The position numbers were made by a program, and so were the translations under genes. Positions 22,898 through 29,428 of a stretch of DNA of 29,428 nucleotides are shown here, piece after piece (positions within the stretch are counted from its first letter, which is position 1; each line of letters starts with the position of its first letter). The stretch is from CAZFJG01 sp964410915 (GTDB lineage Bacteria; Synergistota; Synergistia; Synergistales; JAFGMB01): contig CAYPIU010000022.1 of assembly GCA_964410915.1 (NCBI GenBank), positions 1 through 29,428 of the forward strand, given 5' to 3'. The notes under the pieces are model-generated. The model was given only the letters and a program-made list of their open reading frames with translations, was not told the DNA's origin and did not search any database.

Positions 22898-23992
22898 ATG
22901 AAAGATCCAGTATTTGCAGTACTCGGAAGTGGAAATGGAGCAAGAGCCTGGTGTGCCCAGATCGCCGCTAAGGAATATCATGTGGTAATGTGGGAACCTC
23001 TTGAAGCAACAGAAGATTACCTGAAGATCCGGGAAGAAAAGGAAATGTTCCTTGAGGGAGATATGAGCCTTGGTGGCAGGCTTGCTGGAGCTACAATGGA
23101 TATAGCGGAGGCCATGGATGGAGCGGATTATATCCTGGTCGTAGTCCCTTCTTTTGCTCATGAACCCATATTTCAGAAAATGATCCCTCATCTGAAGGAT
23201 GGACAGAATATAGTCGTAGTACCTGGTAACTTTGCCGGATTCCGTCTTAAGAAGATGATGAAAGAGTCAGGTGTAAAGAGAGATATAACGATCTCCGAAA
23301 TGACCACCATGCCATATGCCTGCCGTATCAGGAATTATAATACTGTAACGGTTTATAAGAAAAAATATGCTCTTGGCATGGGCACTTGTCCCAAAGAAAA
23401 AAATGCAGACATAATTGAAGTAATGAACGAAATATTTGCAGGTTATGTCGAATATCTTCCTGCCGGTAATCTTCTCGAGGTTGACCTGGATAACTGTAAT
23501 TGTATAGTTCATCCTCTACCAGTTCTCCTGAACTATGGGGAAATAGAGAAAAATGGTAAGACCTACAGACATTATATCGACGGGATCACACCACTTATCT
23601 CTGAACAGATCATGAAAATGGATGAAGAAAGAGTCTCCATCGGCAAAAAACTTGGTCTTGATCTCACGCCATCCCTGACCCAGTCAAAAATGTTCTATGG
23701 CCAGAATGATTGCAAGACTATCTATGAATATGTTCACAGCCCGGAATCACCCTATTTTGATCTGGTTGGTCAGAGTGTTTTCAGCAGATACATAAAAGAA
23801 GATGTGCCGGGTATAGTTGTTCCTTTAATGCTCTTAGCTCATAAGGCAGGAATGAAAGCTCCTATCTGTGAGCTTGTGGTCAACCTCTCATCCCAGCTTC
23901 ATGGGATCGATTATGTTGCGGAAGGCACGAATCTTGAAACACTTGGGATAGCAGATATGTCTGTAGAGGAAATAATCAGGATGGTTTCATAG
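22898..23992 (+). CDS. octopine/nopaline dehydrogenase family protein, copy 2
   Basis: A 364-residue paralogue of the preceding gene, by eye about two thirds identical, with the same Rossmann opening (AVLGSGNGARAW) and the equivalent catalytic His in CIVHPLPVLLNYGEIE. The nearest purine-rich site (AGAGAGG, 22875-22881) is further from the ATG than usual, so its translation may be weaker or coupled. Long exactly matching DNA runs with copy 1 are confined to the first third of the gene. The two copies may differ in amino-acid or oxoacid preference, or form a hetero-oligomer; the sequence does not decide. A hairpin follows. Confidence 0.85.
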   Translation: MKDPVFAVLGSGNGARAWCAQIAAKEYHVVMWEPLEATEDYLKIREEKEMFLEGDMSLGGRLAGATMDIAEAMDGADYILVVVPSFAHEPIFQKMIPHLKDGQNIVVVPGNFAGFRLKKMMKESGVKRDITISEMTTMPYACRIRNYNTVTVYKKKYALGMGTCPKEKNADIIEVMNEIFAGYVEYLPAGNLLEVDLDNCNCIVHPLPVLLNYGEIEKNGKTYRHYIDGITPLISEQIMKMDEERVSIGKKLGLDLTPSLTQSKMFYGQNDCKTIYEYVHSPESPYFDLVGQSVFSRYIKEDVPGIVVPLMLLAHKAGMKAPICELVVNLSSQLHGIDYVAEGTNLETLGIADMSVEEIIRMVS

Positions 23993-24033
23993 AGACTGCC
24001 TGAAGTTTTACAGATCTGAAAAACATCAAATCC

Positions 24034-24077
24034 AGAATGCCCCCGAGAATCTTTATAAGGATACCCGGAGGCATTCT
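24034..24077 (+). terminator. hairpin after the dehydrogenase pair
   Basis: AGAATGCC (24034-24041) pairs with GGCATTCT (24070-24077) and the stem continues imperfectly inward with CCG. The tail TTATGG is poor in T, so it may be a leaky terminator before the EamA gene. Confidence 0.55.
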
Positions 24078-24111
24078 TTATGGAAAAAAGCTAACTGGAG
24101 GTTGAATCATT

Positions 24112-25020
24112 ATGGATCCAAGAAGCTCAAAATCCCCATTCAGGATCAATAAAAAGAATATATTGATATTCCTTGCTCTTTCTCTTCCCATATTGTCCTG
24201 GGGTTCAGCTTTTCCCAGTATACGAGTTGCCCTGGGTGGTTATAGCCCGGTTCAGATCGCATTGATAAGATTTCTGACTGGTTCTTCACTGCTTGTCATT
24301 TATGGTCTTTACAGAAAGATGGGTTTACCGGACCGAAGGGATCTTCCCATGATCTTTTTTCTTGCTCTCACTGGTATTGCGCTATATCATATTCCGCTGA
24401 ACATGGGTTCCAGGACGATAAATGCTGGTACTGTAAGTCTCCTTAACGCTACAGCTCCTGTTTTTACAGCGATCCTTTCAATGTTGCTTATCAGGGAAAG
24501 ACTACAGCTAAAAGGGTGGATAGGTATTGGCACAAGTTTTACCGGAGCAGCTCTTTTAGCTTTCAGTGGAGGAGATGGGTTCAGCATTGCTTTTGGAGCT
24601 TTCTGGGTTCTCTTTGCAGCTTTTTCAGAAAGTTTTTATTTTATTTATCAGAAAGGGCTTGTAAAAAAATATGGTCCTGTAAATCTTACTACTTATGTTT
24701 TCATGGCAGGTACGCTTATTATGCTTCCATTTTCTCATGGGCTGGCTTCGGCAGCAAAACAGGCACCTCTTGTAGCCACAGTTGCAGCCATATACATGGG
24801 TATTTTCCCCACTGCAATAGCCTACGTCCTTTGGGCCTATGATATGTCTCTTTTCCCCGCATCCAGAGTGGCAAGTCTTCTTTATCTTTCTCCGGTAATA
24901 TCTATAATTATTGGCTGGTTATGGTTGAAGGAAATACCTGACCTTTACATGCTCATTGGTGGATTGCTTGCTATAGCCGGTGTTTCCCTTGTTCAATCAT
25001 CAAGGTTCGCTACAAAATAA
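24112..25020 (+). CDS. EamA-family (DMT) transporter
   Basis: A 302-residue membrane protein with ten predicted segments in two EamA repeats (about 18-150 and 162-295). LPILSWGSAFPSIRVAL at the first helix, LLNATAPVFTAILSMLLIRERL before the mid-point, and the parallel SLLYLSPVISIIIGWLWLKE at the end are typical of the drug/metabolite transporter superfamily. Many members export amino acids or other small metabolites. GGAGG precedes the ATG by ten bases. Its place after the dehydrogenases would fit efflux of a product amino acid, but a hairpin separates them and this is only a suggestion. Confidence 0.88.
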   Translation: MDPRSSKSPFRINKKNILIFLALSLPILSWGSAFPSIRVALGGYSPVQIALIRFLTGSSLLVIYGLYRKMGLPDRRDLPMIFFLALTGIALYHIPLNMGSRTINAGTVSLLNATAPVFTAILSMLLIRERLQLKGWIGIGTSFTGAALLAFSGGDGFSIAFGAFWVLFAAFSESFYFIYQKGLVKKYGPVNLTTYVFMAGTLIMLPFSHGLASAAKQAPLVATVAAIYMGIFPTAIAYVLWAYDMSLFPASRVASLLYLSPVISIIIGWLWLKEIPDLYMLIGGLLAIAGVSLVQSSRFATK

Positions 25021-25177
25021 AACGGTTTAAATAGTAAAAGAAAAATCCTCTTTTCTTTAATTATCGTCTCATTCTCTGTGTATAGCCTTGATCTATTTCA
25101 TTTTCAGGAATACTTTGGCTAACTTTTGATTATAAGATGGTAATTACAGATTTATATTTAATAAAGCGCTGCTTCTG

Positions 25178-25186
25178 TGCTATATT
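25178..25186 (+). promoter_or_regulatory. extended -10 promoter of the flavin oxidoreductase gene
   Basis: TGC-TATATT forms an extended -10 element (TGn then TATATT at 25181-25186). No clear -35 box is present, as is usual for this promoter class. Transcription would start near 25193, about 20 bases before the TTG start. Confidence 0.45.
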
Positions 25187-25213
25187 AGTAGAAAAGCTAA
25201 AGGAGTTTTTGCC

Positions 25214-26323
25214 TTGTTATTCGATACCAGATTGTTTAAAAGCATGCACATGAGAAACAGGATCGTACGTTCTGCTACATGGGAGGGTATGGCAGGAGGC
25301 TATGGTACCTGTACCCCCGAACTGGTCGAAATGATGAGAGATCTTGCAGTTGGGGGAGTTGGACTGATAATTTCCGGTCATATGTATGTTTCTTCCGAGG
25401 GGCAGGCAAGTCTCAAGCAGCTTGGTATTCACAGGGATGATCTTGTAACCGGACTCTCGGGTATGGTTAAGGCTGTACATGAAGAGGGTGGCGCGATAGC
25501 GGCACAACTGGCTCATGGAGGTTGCCATGGAGCTTTCAGGATCTCCGGGCTGGAAACTATAGGGCCTTCGGTCCCTGATGAGGTCAATGGTTTTTCCTGC
25601 AGAGAAATGACATACGAGGATATCCAGAAAACTGTCAGGTCTTTTGGAGATGCTGCAAGGCGTGCAGAGAATGCCGGTTTTGATGCAGTTCAAATACACG
25701 CTGCGCACGGGTATCTCTTAAGTCAGTTCCTTTCCCCCTATTACAATAAAAGAAACGATATATACGGAGGGGATCTCGCTAACAGGGCGCGATTTCTTAT
25801 TGAAGTTGTTAAGACTGTAAAGATAAATACAAGTGATGACTTTCCTGTGCTGGTCAAGATAAATTCAGAGGATTACCTGGAAGGTGGTTTTTCTGTAGAT
25901 GAAATGATCATGGTATCGAAAATGCTTCAGGAAGCTGGAGTGGATGCTGTTGAGATGAGCGGAGGAACTGTAAACGAGGGTAGCAGATATAAATTCAGCA
26001 GAACATTGACCCGGGAGTCAGAGGATGATGAGGTTTATTACAGGGATGCAGCTAAAAGATATAAAGAATTCTGCAATGTACCACTTATTCTTGTTGGTGG
26101 AATTCGCTCTTACAATGTATCCGAGGAACTTCTGTCCAGTGGGACTTGCGACCTGATAGCAATGTCAAGGCCGTTTATCCGGGAACCACATCTTATCAAC
26201 CGTTGGGGTTCGGGGGATACACGCCCTGCCAGATGCATTTCCTGCAATGCCTGTTTCAGGCCAGCCCGTCAGGGGAAAGGTCTTTATTGTGTGGTAGAGG
26301 ACTGCCTCAGAAAAAAAGGATAA
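25214..26323 (+). CDS. NADH:flavin oxidoreductase (old yellow enzyme family)
   Basis: A 369-residue FMN-dependent TIM-barrel enzyme. Substrate-binding His162 and His165 with Tyr167 lie in VQIHAAHGYLLSQFLSP, and NKRNDIYGGDLANRARF follows, both hallmarks of the family. The C-terminus adds Cys341, Cys344, Cys347 and, after 11 residues, Cys359, resembling the iron-sulfur ligand set of 2,4-dienoyl-CoA reductase-like members. The large C-terminal FAD/NAD domain of those enzymes is missing, so electrons must come from a separate partner. It probably reduces an activated double bond. The start is TTG at 25214, eight bases after AAAGGAG (25199-25205). Confidence 0.9.
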   Translation: MLFDTRLFKSMHMRNRIVRSATWEGMAGGYGTCTPELVEMMRDLAVGGVGLIISGHMYVSSEGQASLKQLGIHRDDLVTGLSGMVKAVHEEGGAIAAQLAHGGCHGAFRISGLETIGPSVPDEVNGFSCREMTYEDIQKTVRSFGDAARRAENAGFDAVQIHAAHGYLLSQFLSPYYNKRNDIYGGDLANRARFLIEVVKTVKINTSDDFPVLVKINSEDYLEGGFSVDEMIMVSKMLQEAGVDAVEMSGGTVNEGSRYKFSRTLTRESEDDEVYYRDAAKRYKEFCNVPLILVGGIRSYNVSEELLSSGTCDLIAMSRPFIREPHLINRWGSGDTRPARCISCNACFRPARQGKGLYCVVEDCLRKKG

Positions 26324-26367
26324 GCTTTTTTAGAAATGCTAAACTGCAAAAGTGGGGATAGTATGTT

Positions 26368-27027
26368 ATGAGAAGCCTGTCCAGTGACTATGTTAAACTT
26401 CTGTGCTTTCTGGTCTTTATTTTCCTTGCCATAGTACTTTTAAGATATATGGGTGGATATGAAAAACTTCTTTCGCTTTTCAAGGAGATAGAAAAGCTCG
26501 GTAAAGGAGCTCCTCTGGCTTTTGTGGTTATCTATGTAGCTGCCGTTATAGTTTCTGTTCCCGGCAGTGCCCTGACCGCTATGGCAGGTATGCTTTTCGG
26601 CCCGGTTATGGGTGTGGTCTATGTCACGATCTCATCGACCTTAGGTGCGGGTGTTACCTTTCTGCTTTCCCGTTATCTTCTCAGAGATCTTGTTCACAAA
26701 AAACTCTCTGGAAGGCCATCTTTTCGGAAGATCGAAGATCTTACCGAAAGACACGGAGGCCTTTTTGTGGCCCTGGTAAGACTGATTCCGATATTTCCTT
26801 TCAGCTTGGTCAACTACGGTTTCGGGCTGACACAAGTTCGTTCGCTGATCTACCTGGTTTATTCTGCCATTTTCATGATCCCGGGTCATATTCTTTATGT
26901 GGCAGGCGGGGATGTTCTTAATGATGCAATACTGCAGGACAGGATACCCTGGAAACTGATGCTCCTCGCAGGGGCAATAGCTTTTTTGTTTCTTGTCCTG
27001 GCAAAAAAGATCAGGTCGAGTCTCTAA
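26368..27027 (+). CDS. TVP38/TMEM64-family membrane protein
   Basis: A 219-residue inner-membrane protein with about five or six hydrophobic segments and the SNARE-associated/DedA-like core: GSALTAMAGMLFGPVMGVVY, then the re-entrant ISSTLGAGVTFLLSRYLLRD and RLIPIFPFSLVNYGFGLT. The function of bacterial members is not settled. The ATG at 26368 has only GTGGGGA as a ribosome site. It lies 44 bases after the flavoprotein gene and is probably co-transcribed with it. A FAD/disulfide oxidoreductase is encoded convergently; in other bacteria these two domains are found fused in one protein. Confidence 0.85.
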   Translation: MRSLSSDYVKLLCFLVFIFLAIVLLRYMGGYEKLLSLFKEIEKLGKGAPLAFVVIYVAAVIVSVPGSALTAMAGMLFGPVMGVVYVTISSTLGAGVTFLLSRYLLRDLVHKKLSGRPSFRKIEDLTERHGGLFVALVRLIPIFPFSLVNYGFGLTQVRSLIYLVYSAIFMIPGHILYVAGGDVLNDAILQDRIPWKLMLLAGAIAFLFLVLAKKIRSSL

Positions 27028-27088
27028 GAAGACCTTTATTTCTTTATGCGGTCCGGAACTTATCCAACTCCTGAATTGACGATCTCAA

Positions 27089-27259
27089 ATGGAGGGGATA
27101 AAAAACGACCCTGATCGTTTCAAAAATTTAATACCTGTTGAGTTCTTCCGGATAAGGCCAAAGATATTGGCCGCAAAGAGGGTTGCGGTGAAAGTTGTAA
27201 AGATCAATCTATATCTTGTGGATCGGCGAGTATTTTCAATATCCTTAAAGATCAGGTAA
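27089..27259 (+). CDS. possible 56-residue basic protein
   Basis: An ATG-started frame of 56 codons lies between the TVP38 gene and the convergent oxidoreductase. The product is basic, with many Lys and Arg and alternating hydrophobic residues (VAVKVVKINLYLV) that could form beta strands. There is no ribosome-binding sequence before the ATG and I do not recognise a family. A GGCCAA/TTGGCC hairpin at 27156-27172 lies inside it. It may be chance. Confidence 0.22.
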   Translation: MEGIKNDPDRFKNLIPVEFFRIRPKILAAKRVAVKVVKINLYLVDRRVFSISLKIR

Positions 27260-27294
27260 TTCATATTCTTTTCAATTAGAGCTTTGAATTATGC

Positions 27295-28812
27295 CTATTT
27301 TCTCGACCTCATCCAAACATTTAAAAGTTTTTTTACGAAAGGTGTAAGTCTTTTACCGTTATAAACATCAGCCGCCTTTTTAAATATCTCAGACTGTGTG
27401 GGGTAGGGATGTATAACGTTTGCGAGTTTTCCAAGAGGAAGTGATGAATCAATAGCTACAGATATCTCGGAGATCATATCTCCAGCGTGAGATGCTACCA
27501 GAGTTGCCCCCAGTATTATGCCTTTTTTTCTTTGATAAACTATCTTCAGCATTCCATTTTCCTGTCCCTCAAGTCTTGGTCTGTCGACGTCTTTCATTGG
27601 CAGAACTATAGTTTCAAAGTCCAGTCCCTTCTCTCTTGCTTCTTTTTCATAAATACCCACATGAGCTACTTCCGGGTCGGTATATGTACACCAGGGGATT
27701 GTAAGACTGCTGAGTTTTTTCAGATTCCCAAAAAGGGCATTCTGAAGAGCTATCCTTGCGCTTGCATCAGCAGTATGAGTGAATTTGTACTTTAAACAAA
27801 TGTCACCTGCCGCGTAGATCCGGGGATTCGTTGTTCTGAGGTGGTCATCTACGATCAAACCTGATCTTTTGTCGTGTTCTACGCCAGCTGATTCAGGGGT
27901 AAGCGAGCTTAGATCAGGTTCTCTTCCTGCTGCGACAAGAATACTGTCTACTAAAATATTACTATCTTCCCCATTACAGGATAATGTTACACTTTTTCTT
28001 CCTGCCCCAGCAGCTGTTACCTTTTTTGTTTCTGTGGAGAAAAGGACTTTTATTCCCTCTTTTTTGAATGTCTCGGCAATTATGGCTGCAGCATCGGGAT
28101 CTTCCCTCTTCAAAAACTGGGAACCTCTCTGTACTATATATACCTGGCTGCCAAGACGGTTAAAAGCCTGAGCCAGTTCACACCCAAGCGGGCCTCCTCC
28201 CATTATCATAAGGGTTTCGGGGAGACTTTGAAGATCAAATATTGTTTCATTGGTCAGAAAACCCGATTCTTCAAGTCCATCCAGAGAAGGTATTCTTGCC
28301 TTTGCACCTGTTGCAATAATTGCACGTTTAAACTTCAGAGATAGGTCTTCTACTTCGATAGAATCTTCGGATGTAAAATGAGCTTCACCAAAAAAGACAT
28401 CGACCCCCTCATTTTGAAGCCTTTCGGCGGAATCATTTTTGCTTATATCTGCCCGAACATTTTCAAGCCTTTGCATTACAGCCGGAAAATCTATACTTGC
28501 TGAATTTATATTTATCCCCAGGTGCCCGGCATTTGTGGCTTCATGATATGCCCGGGCGGATCGTATCAGCAGTTTCGAAGGTACACATCCGTAATTAAGA
28601 CAATCCCCTCCAAGTTTTCCCTTCTCGATAATTGCCGTTCTGGCACCTAATCTTGCTCCGCCTATAGCAGCGACAAGGCCCGCAGATCCAGCTCCAATAA
28701 CGACAAGATCATATTTATCTTCAGGTTCCGGGTTTTTCCAGTCAAGTGGATGAACATTTGAGAGTAGTTTCTCTTCATGGTTTTCGTAAGTTTTTCTGGA
28801 GTTATTTGTCAT
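27295..28812 (-). CDS. FAD-dependent NAD(P)-disulfide oxidoreductase (MerA/Lpd-like)
   Basis: A 505-residue flavoprotein of the class I pyridine-nucleotide disulfide oxidoreductases. The FAD motif is GAGSAG (40-45), the redox disulfide is Cys71/Cys76 in GGDCLNYGCVPSK, the NAD(P) motif is MGGGPLGCELAQAF, and the C-terminal dimer domain ends with HPYPTQSEIFKKAA. The mercury-binding C-terminal Cys pair and the N-terminal metal-binding domain of mercuric reductase are absent, so it is not MerA. The lipoamide dehydrogenase role is doubtful without oxoacid dehydrogenase genes nearby. I chose the ATG at 28812-28810, preceded by AAGGGTGG; an in-frame extension of 26 codons has no ribosome site. It is convergent with the TVP38 gene. 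Confidence 0.88.
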   Translation of the reverse strand: MTNNSRKTYENHEEKLLSNVHPLDWKNPEPEDKYDLVVIGAGSAGLVAAIGGARLGARTAIIEKGKLGGDCLNYGCVPSKLLIRSARAYHEATNAGHLGININSASIDFPAVMQRLENVRADISKNDSAERLQNEGVDVFFGEAHFTSEDSIEVEDLSLKFKRAIIATGAKARIPSLDGLEESGFLTNETIFDLQSLPETLMIMGGGPLGCELAQAFNRLGSQVYIVQRGSQFLKREDPDAAAIIAETFKKEGIKVLFSTETKKVTAAGAGRKSVTLSCNGEDSNILVDSILVAAGREPDLSSLTPESAGVEHDKRSGLIVDDHLRTTNPRIYAAGDICLKYKFTHTADASARIALQNALFGNLKKLSSLTIPWCTYTDPEVAHVGIYEKEAREKGLDFETIVLPMKDVDRPRLEGQENGMLKIVYQRKKGIILGATLVASHAGDMISEISVAIDSSLPLGKLANVIHPYPTQSEIFKKAADVYNGKRLTPFVKKLLNVWMRSRK

Positions 28813-28888
28813 GATATATTCCACCCTTCGACCTGATTTAAAATACTTTTCGCTATCGCAGTGAATTGGTGAACAGGCAGTGTTTAAC

Positions 28889-28916
28889 ATTCTACATCAT
28901 TGTTAAAAAAATACAA
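28889..28916 (-). promoter_or_regulatory. candidate promoter of the disulfide oxidoreductase gene
   Basis: On the minus strand TTGTAT (28916-28911) and TAGAAT (28894-28889) are 16 bases apart. The start of transcription would be near 28882, about 70 bases before the chosen ATG, which supports that start over the longer frame. Confidence 0.45.
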
Positions 28917-28926
28917 TTTCTATCGA

Positions 28927-28945
28927 CAACAGGATAATTCTGTTG
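28927..28945. promoter_or_regulatory. palindrome upstream of the disulfide oxidoreductase promoter
   Basis: CAACAG-GATAATT-CTGTTG has perfect 6-bp arms and further symmetric AT bases in the centre. It lies just upstream of the -35 box, a position that suits an activator or redox-responsive regulator. Not otherwise identified. Confidence 0.35.
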
Positions 28946-28985
28946 AGCGTGATCATAAAATATTATTCAGAAAATCCAAAATGGA

Positions 28986-29015
28986 CTGACGCGATGGAAG
29001 TCAGCCCCTCCTACA
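28986..29015. repeat. REP-like palindromic repeat
   Basis: CTGAC (28986-28990) pairs with GTCAG (29000-29004), followed by CCCCTCCTAC. Read on the minus strand this starts GTAGGAGGGGCTGAC, resembling the dispersed GTAGGA-GGGC repeats of many bacterial genomes and comparable to GTAGGATGGGC inside the MITE-like element at 11472. Confidence 0.45.
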
Positions 29016-29048
29016 TTGACTAAAACACCCCTGTAAAACTATTTTTAA

Positions 29049-29364
29049 CCGCAGGGACTCTTCGAGTCCGCGCAGAGAGCGCAGAGGTAATATGGAAACA
29101 ATGAGAAAAGAAAAGCATTGAATATCCTGAAAGACTTAAACGATCTGCGCAAAATGGAGACTGATTTTGCACGAGCGTGTCAAGTGCATATGGATGAGGA
29201 CGCAGAGTAAATCCAAAATCGCCTCACCACAGAGGACACGGAGTAAGATCTGAGGAGGTCAAGGTCAAAAGCTAACCCGTCGAGAAGCCTAGTAATAAAC
29301 CATAAGGCCGGGTTGGCCGGACAGGCCGCAGAGTCTCGCCGAGTACACGCAGAGTTTGCAGAGG
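29049..29364. repeat. degenerate CGCAGAG repeat cluster
   Basis: Five exact CGCAGAG words occur at 29071, 29080, 29201, 29327 and 29348, with near copies (CGCAGGG at 29050, CAGAGGACACGGAG near 29230, GCAGAGG at 29358). A small perfect hairpin GGACTC-TTC-GAGTCC lies at 29055-29069. The spacing is irregular and there is no conserved direct-repeat/spacer pattern. It looks like decayed copies of a dispersed intergenic repeat. Confidence 0.6.
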
Positions 29365-29428
29365 AAACCAAGAGCTATTCAACCCAGGATATCTGAGCAA
29401 AATGGATCCCTTGCTCATCCAGCAATAA

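Larger units (their letters stand above)
28813..29428. other. 616-base gene-free tail
   Basis: No convincing gene is visible on either strand. The left part holds the promoter and palindrome of the oxidoreductase gene, the middle a short dispersed-type palindrome, and the right part a degenerate CGCAGAG repeat cluster. A 63-codon minus-strand frame at 29180-29371 only reads through the repeats and is not a gene. Confidence 0.6.

Noticed and set aside
27295..28812. Mercuric reductase (merA)
   Set aside because: The redox Cys pair is present, but the C-terminal vicinal cysteines and the N-terminal metal-binding domain are absent, and there are no other mer genes.
29049..29364. CRISPR array
   Set aside because: The repeated words are only 7 bases, irregularly spaced and degenerate, without a constant repeat-spacer unit or cas genes.

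Overview
The window reads as a chromosomal segment of an anaerobic, amino-acid-fermenting, Gram-negative-type bacterium of moderate GC content. The basis is a ferredoxin-linked indolepyruvate/2-oxoacid oxidoreductase, a phosphate butyryltransferase, a complete TRAP transporter, amino-acid deacylases, export signal peptides, and no respiratory genes. Synergistota would fit well, but that placement is a guess from gene content, not a phylogenetic result. Strong AGGAGG-type ribosome sites are usual, and four genes probably start with TTG. I saw no tRNA, rRNA, CRISPR array or transposase gene.

Layout. (1) 1-758: the 3' end of an unidentified gene, then a long leader with a palindrome, a hairpin and one possible tiny minus-strand gene. 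(2) 759-4809: YfcC-type carrier, N-acyl-D-amino-acid deacylase and M20 amidohydrolase, apparently an acyl-amino-acid or peptide salvage unit. (3) 4856-9428: an MFS carrier divergent from a YheO-type regulator that leads into iorA-iorB. (4) 9640-11280: a solo B3/4-domain protein and ptb. A roughly 0.35 kb MITE-like element with terminal inverted repeats and a target duplication lies between ptb and its terminator. (5) 11883-17152: alkaline phosphatase, YibE/F membrane protein, Hsp20, MscS channel and Ogt. (6) 17613-23992: a FadR/GntR regulator divergent from a TRAP transporter (Q, M, P order), followed by two tandem paralogues of the octopine/nopaline dehydrogenase family. (7) 24112-28812: EamA exporter, old-yellow-enzyme flavoprotein, TVP38 membrane protein and a convergent FAD/disulfide oxidoreductase. 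(8) 28813-29428: a gene-free tail with a degenerate CGCAGAG repeat cluster.

How the genes may work together. The deacylases release amino acids. Transamination (not encoded here) would give 2-oxoacids, IorAB would convert aryl and related 2-oxoacids to acyl-CoA plus reduced ferredoxin, and Ptb would turn acyl-CoA into acyl-phosphate for ATP synthesis; no kinase gene is present here. The TRAP/dehydrogenase block looks like a separately regulated uptake and oxidation unit for an opine-like (N-carboxyalkyl amino acid) or other 2-hydroxy/imino acid substrate. Both divergent regulator-target pairs use overlapping back-to-back promoters.

The most notable non-coding signals are the MITE-like element, the operator-like array in front of dctQ, and a 13-base word shared between that array and the dehydrogenase promoter.
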